64,000 nt of DNA from Oidiodendron maius Zn (lineage: Eukaryota; Ascomycota; Leotiomycetes; Myxotrichaceae), in contig KN832873.1 in assembly GCA_000827325.1 (NCBI GenBank), positions 251,037 through 315,036 on the forward strand, read 5' to 3'. Below the pieces are notes generated by a model. It was not told the origin of the DNA and searched no databases. It saw nothing but the letters and a program-made list of their open reading frames with translations. Below are positions 12,250-23,500 of the stretch, in pieces. Positions within the stretch are counted from its first letter, which is position 1, and each line of letters opens with the position of its first letter. The translations under genes were made by a program, and so were the position numbers.

Positions 12250-13144
12250 GAAGCCTACGAGAAGACTTTGGCAGGGAGAGAAGTATGAAGTAGGAGGAGG
12301 TGTGTCAAAGGAATAAAGCGATTGTCACTCAGTACTTTGGGTGCTGCCGTTGTAGAGGATATCGATTCTTAAATATTATATCCCAGACAGTTCGATGCGG
12401 GGAAAGAGACACGGCGGAGAAAGCTAGTCGAACCGTTTAGCGTGTAGACTTGCGAGTTTGATGAACCGTGTTCTGCCTTCACATCCATGTTATTCAATGG
12501 CTTGCTTGCAATAAACCAGTCACGACGACGGGACCTGACAGCGTGCTTGCCTCCATGTCAATTGTCGACAATAATCTTCTCGCTGATCAGAAAAGCCAGG
12601 GCGAACGAACCCTGCCGTGCCTATCTGTAGCCGAGCATCATATCTACTACCGAGCACATAATCGATTGCGGACATTTCTAGTCAGACCCGCGGTAGAATG
12701 GCGGCAACAGAAAAGTGGCGAATACGCAGGGATGATGCTTGATGTTGTACTGGCTTAAATTCAACCTATTGGCCAAGAGAATGGCCTGACTGAATTAAGC
12801 CAGCACGTGGTATCCTGGTTGTACCTGATGGGTGCATCTGCAACATCCCTCTCTGGACGGCGGATTCCGAGCGGGTTTCGACGTCTAATTTGCTGGATAA
12901 TAACAACCTTCAGAGACATAACTCCCCGCCCCACCGCTGCGGCGTATCTCTAACCGACATTTATCTCCAGCCGATGAGCCTCAAAAGTGCTAGCCAAAAG
13001 CGGCTATTAGCCAGCACTAGGCAACTCATATAAAGCCATTGATTAGAGGTGTTCTTCGGAACGAAATGAGGCTACAAATCCTATGATCTTACTTCCTTCA
13101 CCTCGCTCCCACCAGACCCAGCCGTGGCAGAATAACAGCACAAA
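12250..13144. promoter_or_regulatory. Divergent promoter region between transporter and DUF1868 gene
   Basis: No gene is supported here. At 12861-12869 sits CGGATTCCG, an inverted CGG-N3-CCG pair of the kind bound by Zn2Cys6 dimers. It lies about 620 bp upstream of the transporter start and 275 bp upstream of the DUF1868 start. A single site of this length can occur by chance. Confidence 0.3.
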
Positions 13145-13897
13145 ATGAGCGTGTCGTCCACAACCACCGCCAGCGCCGCCATCATTCCGCAACGGCCGCG
13201 GTACCCCATAGGCATTCCCGCCAAATTTTCTCCAGAAGGAGCTGTTCAGCGGTATCCTGGCAACACTACCATTTGCCATCTACCTGTTGATTCGCCTCTT
13301 CTACCCGGCTTGCGAGCCATTCACGCATCTGTCAGCTCCCATCCAGTTCTTGCAAAGAGAGTCCATCTCTTGCCCCCAGAATCATGGCACATGACCGTTC
13401 TAGACTGCGTTCGCGAGAACGAGTGTGAGCCCGGGATGTGGCCACCGGGAAAGGAAAAGCAACCGCTGGCGGAGAGCACAGAGGAATTCGCCCAGAAGCT
13501 CAGAGAGCTCGGTTTGGAATTGAAGAGGGAAGGTCTCGCGCCACCGTATCGTATGCGGATCCGAGGCTTCGACGCCGCCGTCGTCGGTATCGGACTTGAG
13601 ATCGAGGGGGCGACGGCAGAAGAGGAAAAGAGGATGAGACGGCTGAGAGATAGGCTTGCAGACGCAATTGGGTTCCGAGCGCCTAATCACGAGACGTACG
13701 TGTTCCATTTAAGCATGGCCTATTTACTGAGGCACGTGGATGGGGAAGAGAGAGTGGAGTTGAATAAAATTTTCGCACAGCACCTCTCAGCAGTGCGGAG
13801 AGAGTTTGAACTTGGCGCGGTGGAGTTTTGCACCTTCCAAAACATGCATGCATTCCCGAGGTTGTTCTACCTTGGTGAGGCAGAGGAAGAACAGTAA
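13145..13897 (+). CDS. DUF1868-family 2H phosphoesterase-like protein
   Basis: Single exon, 250 aa, ATG at 13145 and TAA at 13895-13897. The pattern RYPGNTTICHL, then PESWHMTVLD, and later YVFHLSMAYLLRH is that of the fungal DUF1868 family. The two H-x-T/S motifs (HMT near residue 82, HLS near residue 189) are the paired catalytic motifs of the 2H phosphoesterase superfamily, which act on cyclic phosphates or RNA ends. Both are intact, so the protein is probably active. The cellular substrate of this fungal family is not established. It is cytosolic by absence of signal or TM segments, and the length is typical. Confidence 0.85.
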   Translation: MSVSSTTTASAAIIPQRPRYPIGIPAKFSPEGAVQRYPGNTTICHLPVDSPLLPGLRAIHASVSSHPVLAKRVHLLPPESWHMTVLDCVRENECEPGMWPPGKEKQPLAESTEEFAQKLRELGLELKREGLAPPYRMRIRGFDAAVVGIGLEIEGATAEEEKRMRRLRDRLADAIGFRAPNHETYVFHLSMAYLLRHVDGEERVELNKIFAQHLSAVRREFELGAVEFCTFQNMHAFPRLFYLGEAEEEQ

Positions 13898-14144
13898 GAG
13901 AGTATGAATAGCAGCGAATCATGGCTGGGAGATATACTGTACCATGGTGGTGCTTAAGCGATTCACATACATAGAGCAATTATATAGGTTGATTCCTCAT
14001 GTAGTTGTATTGGTGGAGCACCTAATAAATTCAACAAGTAGCTGCAGCACAGGTATTTGTCCGTAATTGAGTGAAAAATATGTTCATGAAGATCCAGGAA
14101 AGCCTCGCCTTGCCCAACAGAGGTTTGACGATCTGAACAAATCG

Positions 14145-15577
14145 CTAAATTGTTGCAGAGTCTGACGGCATAGCGAAATTGATACTTGCAGCATCGAAGG
14201 CGAGCCGAACCACTTTCGGGGCTAGACAAGCAGAGGGATCATCGCAGTGCTTATGAACATCCTTATAATCTATGAGATCAACCTTATTTAGATGATTCAG
14301 ATGTGTCTTTTTCATCCTGGCTATCGCAATGACCCATTCCAAGTCCGTTGTTGCGTATGGACCGTTTAAATCGATGTCGTGAATGCGGTGCTCATCTTTA
14401 TATGGCGGATCGTCATCCTCAGAATGAGGGTTGGCATTAAATACAGCAAAAACACCAAACGATCTTGGAAACAAAATCTGCACCACGAATTAACATCTCA
14501 GCATGTAAGGCAAGTCCTACTAGAGGCTTTGGGGAGGAAAATAATTCGTACAGTAAGTGATTCCAGTGAAGGAGGTATACGCTCGTAGAATTTATTGCGA
14601 GTAGGTATATGCCATCTCTCATCATAGGAGAGAAGTAAATATGCGCTGCTTCTCAGAGACTTCAAATTTGTAAATGATGCTGGATTAAGAGGAGAAGGAC
14701 CTGGGCGCATTTCGTTCCGGAGTGGAATCCAATACAAATCTAGACTCACCAACGTCTGTTGGCAATGCGTTAGGGCTCTAGGTATCATAGCTGGTGCGTC
14801 CAGCAGTTCTGGATCGTCTTCATGTTGTCTTTGCTCATCCTCTCCATCGCTAGGCTCGTCATCTTCAGCGTTGTACCCGTGTCCTCTATTAGCAAAGTCT
14901 TCCTGAAGATGACACGAAAATTTCTCCAGTGCACGACAGCAAGAGAGCATGTCGAGAAGACCAAGGATGCGAGAGGAATCGAGGTAAATTTCGAAAACCT
15001 TGAGAAAGGATTGACGCCCATCCAAAGCGAGCCGTTCCTTTAGGCCATACGAGCGTCGTTTAGTATATTGTACGACTAGAGTACGCATGTTTGGAAAGCA
15101 CATATATCTCGAAATTTCGTTACATGAGATATATAAATAGCCTATCTTGATCATGCGGAGGTTGGAGCACACGCCTGATTTGAGGGTTTTGCGGAAATTC
15201 TTGTATTCTTTGAACCTAGAATGGTATCCATGATAGTGTACGGTAAACGTGAGTTCTTGGAGAGAGCAAAGCCTCTGAATCAAATCGGCCATGAATTTAT
15301 CATATACATCGTCAATAGTCCAGCACTTTACAATGAGGGTTTTTATTAGCGCTGCCAAGGCTGGGCATTCGTAGATTGTACGACGAAGACGTTCGGCCCT
15401 CCGCGATAGCTCTTTGCCGCCATTAAAATGCTGGACAATCTGTCTATAAAGGACTGGAAGCACGATCGAGGAAATTCTCTTATTCGTGCGGGCAAGTATA
15501 GCTAGATCCGGAAGGAGAAGGCCGTTATCATGGAAAATCATTTCAAGGATCTCAGGAGAGAGATTTTGCCAGGACAT
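14145..15577 (-). CDS. F-box / leucine-rich-repeat-like protein
   Basis: Two exons close in phase: 15577-14552 and 14477-14145 (1359 nt, 452 aa), joined over a 74-nt intron (GTACGA..GTGCAG). The N-terminus (LSPEILEMIFHDNGLL, then LARTNKRISSIVLPVLYRQI) is a typical F-box that would bind Skp1 in an SCF ubiquitin ligase. The middle has irregular leucine-rich segments, as in fungal F-box/LRR proteins, and an acidic loop (DDEPSDGEDE) near residue 255. Substrates are unknown. I chose the ATG at 15577 because it starts immediately before the F-box; the 15 codons upstream have no in-frame ATG. Confidence 0.8.
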
Positions 15578-15639
15578 CGTGAATAGGACCGTCGTACAGC
15601 AAGGGCGAAGAGCTATCCTCACTAAGGGGGTTTGATTGT

Positions 15640-16900
15640 AATTAGATGTCGATGTGGTGGCTAACTCCTAAGGAGTGAATACAATGAGCCGATAAGATGG
15701 TGTGTGGATTTGGGATGTGGGTGGTGCTCTAGCCATGGCTGTATCTTAGTCAGCTCTTGACGTGATTGGCCCATTACCGAAGTTAATTCCCCAGTCCCTT
15801 CTGGCAAAGGTTATGCGGCTACCATATTGCACCAGCGCCTCATTTGCATGGGTGAGGTTCACAAAAGAAGATGGAGGATACACCGTAAATATTTGACGGT
15901 TCTGGTCGCTTATATTGCGGCTTTGAATTAATCGACATGTTACTATCCAAATCGTGTTTTCCAAGCCATCACGAAGGAGTTATGGAGGCTCTCTCTCCAA
16001 CGACGGCTCTTGTCTGCTGATTGGGCTAGATTATCGATGTCATTAGTGGTAAATTTCGACTCTTCGCAGTCCTGAGCTGATACTGAGACAGCACGCCTGC
16101 CAGAGGTAACTCGAGGAATGCAGTGATCTCAGACAGCCCATTTGCACGGCGTCGCTGTTGAGTTGGTGGTGGCCGTGGGTATGAAGACAAAGCTCAGCAG
16201 GGGGAAGTCCCTGGTATCCATTGCAATGCAGAAATGATTCAAGGCCAGCTGCATTTCCAGGTTTCCAAGGTTGCTGGAGAGCTCTGCCGTGGATGATAGG
16301 TTTTGTTGGCACTGGCTCCCAGAGTGCGCCGATAAAGGCGGGAGCGTTTTGAGATACGGCCTCATTATGGCAAACTTTCGACTCAAGAGAAGGTCACGAA
16401 ACAAAATCTTAACTTAGAGCAAAAATTATAGGTTTGAGCCTCGAGGAGAAAGAAACGCCTTATAGAGAAGAGCAGGATTCGGTCACCGACTGATACGCAG
16501 ACACCTAGTGCCGAAGTTCCTATCAATTAGTTACCCTCTCGAGCTTTGAACTTCCAGAGGTAGGGGATGCGATAGAGCAACTCCGTTAAAGTCGGGTCGT
16601 GAAAGTTGATCATGGTAATGCATGACGTTTTAGACAAGCGAATTCAGCCTCTCGGGATTGTTGATATCGAGATCAGTCAGTACCTAATAAGGAAAAGGCA
16701 GGATATCGTCATCTGTACTTAATAAAAGGAGCCACCTCTATGTTGTTCAGGTAACCGACCTTCTCGATCCCCGATCCACTTTTCATTACTGTGACTCCGC
16801 AACTCGAAACTAATTCTTGAATAGGAGACGCCTCTGCTCCTTCTTCTTGTCCAGGTTGATCTGAATTTGTTACAAAAGCTGTTCGCCGGCAATTATGATG
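15640..16900. other. Intergenic, no supported gene
   Basis: Several short minus-strand ORFs (15746-15964, 16129-16404) start at non-ATG codons and show no motif. The promoter of the F-box gene lies at the left. Nothing else is recognisable. Confidence 0.35.
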
Positions 16901-16920
16901 CCATTTGAGACGTCAATCCG

Positions 16921-17391
16921 TCACTCGTCGTCTTCGTCAACCATTGATACCCCTAGGTGTGGTTTGTAGATGAGCTCATGGTGCAACTTGGACAAAGTAT
17001 GCATCAGGAGCGACATATGCTGTATCTCTAACGTCCTGTTTTTCATTGCGGCCTCCTTATCCTTGATGTCTGAATCACACAGCTGAACCCGATAATGGCT
17101 ACTCTTCCTTCCCGAGAAGTCGCTCTTAATAGAGTCAAGAATCTGATAGCGAATGATCTTGGCTCTATGGCCTAATAAATCCACTATATTGCAGTTTGGA
17201 TAAATAGAACTCGTAGGAGTACCGTATTTATCTAGATTGCAAGCATTCAATGCTGTGAGCCTCGTGAGGCCATCGTTGTATAAGCCATCTAAGTACAGGC
17301 GGTAAATACAACTTGATAACGTGGTTAAAAGTGATAATGCTTGTATATCGCATTCATGTTGGGATCGCGCAGGTTGAAATGCGAAAGGCTT
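16921..17391 (-). pseudogene. Orphan C-terminal exon or gene remnant
   Basis: A minus-strand frame is open for about 157 codons from just below a TTAG acceptor-like site (17392-17395) to the TGA-type end at 16921. It has no in-frame ATG near its beginning, so it needs an upstream exon. The composition is protein-like: a Leu/Thr-rich helical part, TALNACNLDKYGTP, a basic middle and an acidic VDEDDE end. It lies just downstream of the kinase gene on the same strand. It could be a further exon of that gene or the stump of an older gene. No family is recognised. Confidence 0.3.
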
Positions 17392-17669
17392 CGTGGTCTA
17401 ACCATAAGGTTACTTAGGGAAAGTTAGCTAGAAAAGCTAGAGTGACACAATACGCCAGCCATCGTATGCAGTTGAAAGCGGCTGCTCATCGAACGCCACA
17501 GACAGTCCTAGCATCCCAAAAACGAATATAGAGACTGAAGTCCGCAGGCTGACCGGGGAAATGCTACAGTTACTACAAGTCGAGTCTGCGGGCCAGGCAA
17601 ACGCATCGCCTCTCTTAAGACCTAAACATAAGGGCGACGGCTATCTCTTTGATGTCAATGAAAGGCATT

Positions 17670-19263
17670 TTAAGATGTATTTTCCGAATTCGAAATCAAC
17701 TGGAACTCCTCAAAATCAAGCGGAAGCATTTGAAGATTATCGCGGGAGTGGAGGAGGTACGAGTCACGCTTCTCTGCTTCCTGAACTATGTTTTCCAGCT
17801 GCTTGCAGATATCCGCAGCCGATGGGCGGTCTCCTACTTCGGGTTGTAGCATTTGATTCTTGATGAGGCTGAGAAGGACTGCTAGCGGTGTCTCTCCCTT
17901 ACATTGTGGATTATCCTCCAGTCTCTTTAGCGTCCACGACACCAGTTGGTGGACTCTGGCAGCTTTAGCAGCTCTGTTGGTGACTTCGTACAGGGGGGGA
18001 GAGCGATCAGTTGACGATGTGCCTCTTCCTCTCGCGCCAGCGAATCCTTCAATGGCCTTGGGACCATGCAAGAGCCAAATCGCAAATTCCAAAAAGACGC
18101 AGCCCAGCGACCAAATATCGTATTTGCGAGATCGTGGGCGCTGGTCCCCCTTGTCTATCTTCTCAAATTCGACCTCCGGGCCTTGGTACGAAGGCGTGAG
18201 GAGAGTGCTGGTTGTCGGCGACGTTCTGCTGATGGTTTGGGCATGATGAATTCTCGACACTCCGAAGTCTGCAATTTTCAAGATTGTTTCCCCCTGTTCG
18301 TTGACGCAGAGGATATTGCCAGGCTTCAGGTCACCGTGGCGGCATTTGCAGTGTTCGTGGAGCATTTGGAGAGCTCCAGTGAGGCCAAGCATTTGCCGCA
18401 TAGACCACAAAATGCTCTTCTGAGAAGTCTCTTGTTCCGAGTTCTCCCAGAACTCCTGTAGGTTTCCACCATCGGCCCATGGAAAAATAATGTACCCTTT
18501 TTGGCCCTTGTCGACACTTGCGAAAGGCCGGATGATATGACGATGCCTGAGATCCCTAATGTTCTGTAGGATCTTATTTTCCTGGGCGAAATCTTTCTTG
18601 TGATGAAATTGCTTTACAGCAACTTTTAGATCCACTGTCTCCGCCTGAAGGCTTAGTGTCAAGTAGGTTCAATTCATAGCTTAGAGCGCTTACTTCAAAT
18701 CCTCGCTGATGGGCTTTATGTATCTTAGCCTGGTGGACGACACCGGCCGCCCCGCTACCCTTGATCTCAGACTCTGTAAATGGTAAAGCGCATTCTTTAT
18801 TGACTTCAATGAGCTGGCCACTGGTGTCTAGGACTGGTGCTAGGAAGAGCCACTGTTTATGCTGTAGGAACTCATTTACTGATGGGGGGTTCCAGCCTAC
18901 GAACGGAAATATCGTTGCGCGATCGGGTGACAGGACAGCATCATGGTGTGGATCACGGGAAAGGGGGAGATGCTCATCCGTGAGGCCTTCATCAAGCAGG
19001 CCCCTTATTTTGTCCACCTTGTCCATGAGCACGAGAGCTGCAAAAATCCTCTTAGCTTGCTTTGTCACCATTTCAGGTAGATCTGACGGCTTTCTCAACC
19101 CGACCTTCGTCAAGACTCCGTCTGTAATCGCCAGCGCATCTTTGACACTTGATGGGATGATAATTCTCTCCAAAATATCAAGCGGCACGAACTTTTTGTC
19201 GTCAATGGATGAACCGGAAAACACACTGTCCTCAAACAGTTCACTTAGCAATTGCGAAGTCAT
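17670..19263 (-). CDS. Protein kinase with fungal N-terminal regulatory domain
   Basis: Two exons close in phase: 19263-18694 and 18644-17670 (1545 nt, 514 aa), over a 49-nt intron. Residues 1-155 form an N-terminal domain seen in many fungal kinases (IFAALVLMDKVDKIRGLL, then DEHLPL, then QWLFLAPV). The kinase domain starts near residue 168 with an intact glycine loop (GSGAAGVV), the ATP lysine in VAVKQF, the catalytic loop HGDLKPGNIL, DFG in IADFGVSR, and KYDIWSLGCVFLEF. All catalytic residues are present, so it should be active on Ser/Thr. HGD in place of HRD is common in these fungal kinases. The gene is head to head with the kinase-HET gene, whose kinase half has the same layout. Confidence 0.88.
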
Positions 19264-19269
19264 ATCTAC

Positions 19270-20505
19270 TGTTTGCTAGAATAATTTTAGGCCATATCAA
19301 GGCATGGCGACGGCAAATTAAGCGGAGCAGAGTGTAATGATTTGCAGGAGGTCGTGGAACGGAGAAGCATGCCTCACATCCTTTCTACTGTAGGAGCTCC
19401 GCGCCAACCCCGCCGGAACGCTGCAAATACCTTGCTTGCTGATCACGTTTTGAGCCTAATTGCGTCTTCACAGCGACCACTAGTCGCTTTTGTGATTGCA
19501 TATGCAGCCAGCTGCTCGTTAGCCAACCGGACGGAAGAGCACGACACCACCTTCAATATGAAATAGTCTTACGCAGTGCAGATACCGTGGTGCCCAGGTT
19601 ATGCAATTTTGCTTAGCTGAGTGGGTTCTGAAGATATTGCAATGGTGGACTTCACCTCGAGTCTTTAGGCGGCTCTGCGCTTCCAACTATTGATGGACTA
19701 CGATAAGGTCGCACAATAAATTCAGGGACCCAGTGCTGTTCCCTTCTTAACCTCTAAGTGTGTTTAATCTACCTAGTTAAGTAGCAGAGAAAAGTGCAGT
19801 GAGATGGGAGTCTTTCAAACAACCAAGGTAGGTACTCGGCAATATGATGGTGGGTGGGCGAGGATCTGGTACGCTTTCCTTGCGGCGCCATCACTGCTTC
19901 CCCCTGGCACAGCTAGTCTAAGTTTTTTTGAAATACGGAATGACAAAGGAAGGGAGACATCTTGTCTGATCCGTCCTACTTTCGCGGAAGCTCAGTTCAA
20001 TGAGGTACAGCATCTTCCACAGCCGACAGAGGTGTTCTTCGGCTTAGAGAGGAATATCAAATGTTCATAAGGCTGGTGGTTCACGGAGTCTCGTTGCATG
20101 GAGGGCGTCTGATTTGCGTGGGGGCTGGGGTGGGAACAGGATGGCCGAATAGTCAGAAGTACAATAGGGCCTTTAATCGATGGCCACGTCATGCCCTTCC
20201 CCTTCCCCCCGCATCGAATTGTGGCTGCATCCCTGTAACATGATGCATGCACGAGCTACTCGGCGAACAGTGCAATATTTTGCAGCCTCCGTACTGTTGA
20301 GGCTCTGGCTAGCTTGTATCGGGGTTTAGATAGGAAATGCTTGAAACCTAAATGGCATCGGAAATATTGCGCATTACCCTCGTTTGGATGGAAAGCGGCT
20401 TTCCTCGTCGCTTGACCTTTGTGCAGGATCTTCCGACCCTTTTTCTCCTCATTGGAGTTATATTGCCTTTATACAGAAGTTCCAGTGGGTCCTGTATCTT
20501 TTCAT
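19270..20505. promoter_or_regulatory. Shared 1.25-kb upstream region of two divergent kinase genes
   Basis: Short ORFs here have no motifs. The stretch separates the starts at 19263 (minus) and 20512 (plus), so it should hold both promoters. No clear operator or repeat was seen. Confidence 0.35.
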
Positions 20506-20511
20506 GGTGCT

Positions 20512-23500
20512 ATGTTCTTTCTGTCCTACCTGTCTTGTGGACCTCATGATATATCAGAGGTATCGCTCCCCACTCCCCCGTCACCAACTCTCTCTGGATC
20601 AGACGCATGGACTTCGGCTGACGAGTCCCCGGCACCTCTTCGTCTCGTGAAAACATTTCCTTCCATTACAAGTCGGCCCACAGACGAAGAGTTTCAGACA
20701 CCAAAGAGGAGACATTCCTTCCCCGCGGTCGCGATTGGTCGACGACTGAACATGTTGTCCTGGGGGCCAACAGCTACCACCAAACAACGAAGCGGTACCG
20801 GAGACGTGCTGGTCGGCAAGAAGATGGCAACCTTATCCCGTCTCATACGCACTCACACCGACGCTAAGCTGTTGAAAAAAAAAGGGCAGTGGCTCTCGCG
20901 GACATGGAGCAAGAAACTTGTGGAGAAAGAGGACCTCGAGGCGGCTCTGAAAGAGGCGAAAAGAAACCACCCAGATTGGATGAATAGCATTTCACGCTTG
21001 GTTGACTTCGTCCGTAATAATCCGCAGCTGTTCGTGATGCTCGTCTACACGAAGAACGAGAGACTGCTCGACCAGTTCTGTGGCAAAGGCATGGGCGACG
21101 ACAAATTCCCTGTCAAATTTACTCAGACTGATACATCCATCGAGTCCACTAAAGGAAATACACCCATAAAACTCGAATTGCGTTCCAAAATCGATACCCC
21201 CAGCGCTTTCACTCTTTTCGACTACTGGCAATGGCTATTTTTCGTTCCCCAATTACACTGGTCAATTTTCGATCATCCCCCCCTTGACTCCAAGTGCTTG
21301 CTACCTTTTCTGACACTCGAAGAGAAGAGTCGCACCGAGTTCAGCATCGTCTACAAGGGCGTAATTCACCGCGATCATATTGCTTTCGGGTTAGATGGCA
21401 TTGTAAGTACTCAAACAGCGGCCTTTACTTGCTTCCAGTCAATAGGGCTTAATACTTCTCGTTGCGGGAGCGTCCAATCTGCTGCCATTTGCTGAACTTA
21501 TATCAGGAGATTGCGACAAATGAAAAGAATCATCCCTACGTTGCTGTCAAGCAACTGCTACCTAACGGACTGACGAAGGACACTTACAAATCGTTTGTCA
21601 AAGCTGAGTACCAGACGCTAGACATCCTTCGGTATTTTGAAACCCAACACTTAATCAAGGCGACAGCGTTCTACAAGAAGAAAGCGGGTGAGGCAGAAGA
21701 CCTCTATTTCGTCTTTCCATGGGCAGAGCACGGCAATCTTCGCCAGTTCTGGAAGGAGAAGACCCCTTCTCTTGACGATAACAATTATATGAAGTGGGTC
21801 TTCGATCAGATTGTAGGTTTGGCTGATGCTATCCGCACCTTGCATCACGAAAGTGATCAAACATGTCGTCACGGCGATCTGAAACCCGAAAACGTTCTTT
21901 GCTTTAATGCATCCCGCTCGACTACCGTAAAGGACCACACCTCGTGTATTCTTGTCATTGCCGATGTGGGTTTAGCCAGAATCCATGACAAGTCGACCGA
22001 ATTTCGCTCCAAAACGAGGATTTTAGCGGGAGAAACTATGGCATATGCAGCCCCGGAGATAGAACTCTTCCCAGAGCGAGCTACTTCACGCCGGTATGAC
22101 ATATGGTCGCTCGGGTGCCTCTATCTGGAGTTTGTCATTTGGTTGCTGTATGGCATTGAGGAGCTGGAGCGCTTCAATAAGGAGATCGGAGCGAGGTTCT
22201 ATACGATTTCCGGGCCAGAAACCCTCAGAGTCGATGGTACTAAAGATGCCCAAGTCAATCCAGTGGTCAAGAATTGGATCGGATACATCAAGAGAGACTG
22301 GCGGTGCGTAGGAACAGGCATGAAGGATACTGCGATCGGCCATCTGATTGCTCTTGTCGAGGAGCGCCTACTCATTGTCACCGCAAATCCTGACCCCAAA
22401 GATCAAATTCCCACACTCAATAAGGCCGAAGATCAGGATCAAGCTACTGCTAATTCTGAACAAAGTAGGGATATCAATCCCGGAATCTTAGTTCAAAGGC
22501 CAACGGCATTAAGCGATAACGCTCGAAAGTCAGAGATCTCGGGAAGGTTTGAACGCACGAGGAAGTATGAGCGGGCATATGCACTAGAGGTGTTCGAAGG
22601 TGTCCTCGCCATAACCCAGGATGTCGAAAAAGGTAGTATTGAGTGGATCAACATGCACCAAAATAGTGCGGAGATAGTGATACGTAATGGACCTGAGTCT
22701 GTAACCGGCATCTCCACGGCTTCCCGGAGAAACTCTGCTGGCAAGAATCAAGAAGTGAGTGCAATATCTTTCTACGGACAGGTAAGGGTTTCTAACAACT
22801 TGCTACAGTACGTAAGTTGAGTGAAAGACAACAAGACAAAACTGCACAATGGTGGCTGACAAACACCTCTTTTACTCTTTACAGAAGGCAAGGCCTAGCC
22901 CTATCTAAGCCGAACCAGCTAATGTATTCCTACTTCTTGCTGATTAATTACAATAGTTTGTAAGTCACAGGTATTGAAAAATCAACATACCCTGTCAACT
23001 GACGTTAAGCCCACAGCCCGTATGTTAAAATCAAGACCTGTTATCTCCACTAAGAATTCAGGCAGACAGGCTTCTGATTAACAATTTTTTTGTCTAGAAA
23101 GTAGGTGTTCCTCTTTACGACATGTCTAATTAGATAGCTATTGCTAACTTGACTGTTTTAGCTCGATGATAAATGGGAGTATATTCCTGATAAAGATGCA
23201 GCTCAGCGACTCCAAGCCAGCCTTGAGCAGTTGCCTCAACTGTGTGAACTGTCAAAACTGTGCTACCGCTGCCATGGCTTATCGCTCTCGTCTAAAGAAT
23301 GCAGCTTTGACGATACGCCGAGGAAGTTAGCCAAAAGTTCGGTTGAATGTGCTCTGTGTCGGCTACTATCTCTATCCCTTATGTACTGGGCCACCCTCCC
23401 TGATGATACTTTGCACTTCTTTAGGTTTGGTTCATCTTTGAAGTTTAATAATAAACGACTGCCGCCGATTGTTTCCATCTACACCCTACCTAGTACGTTT

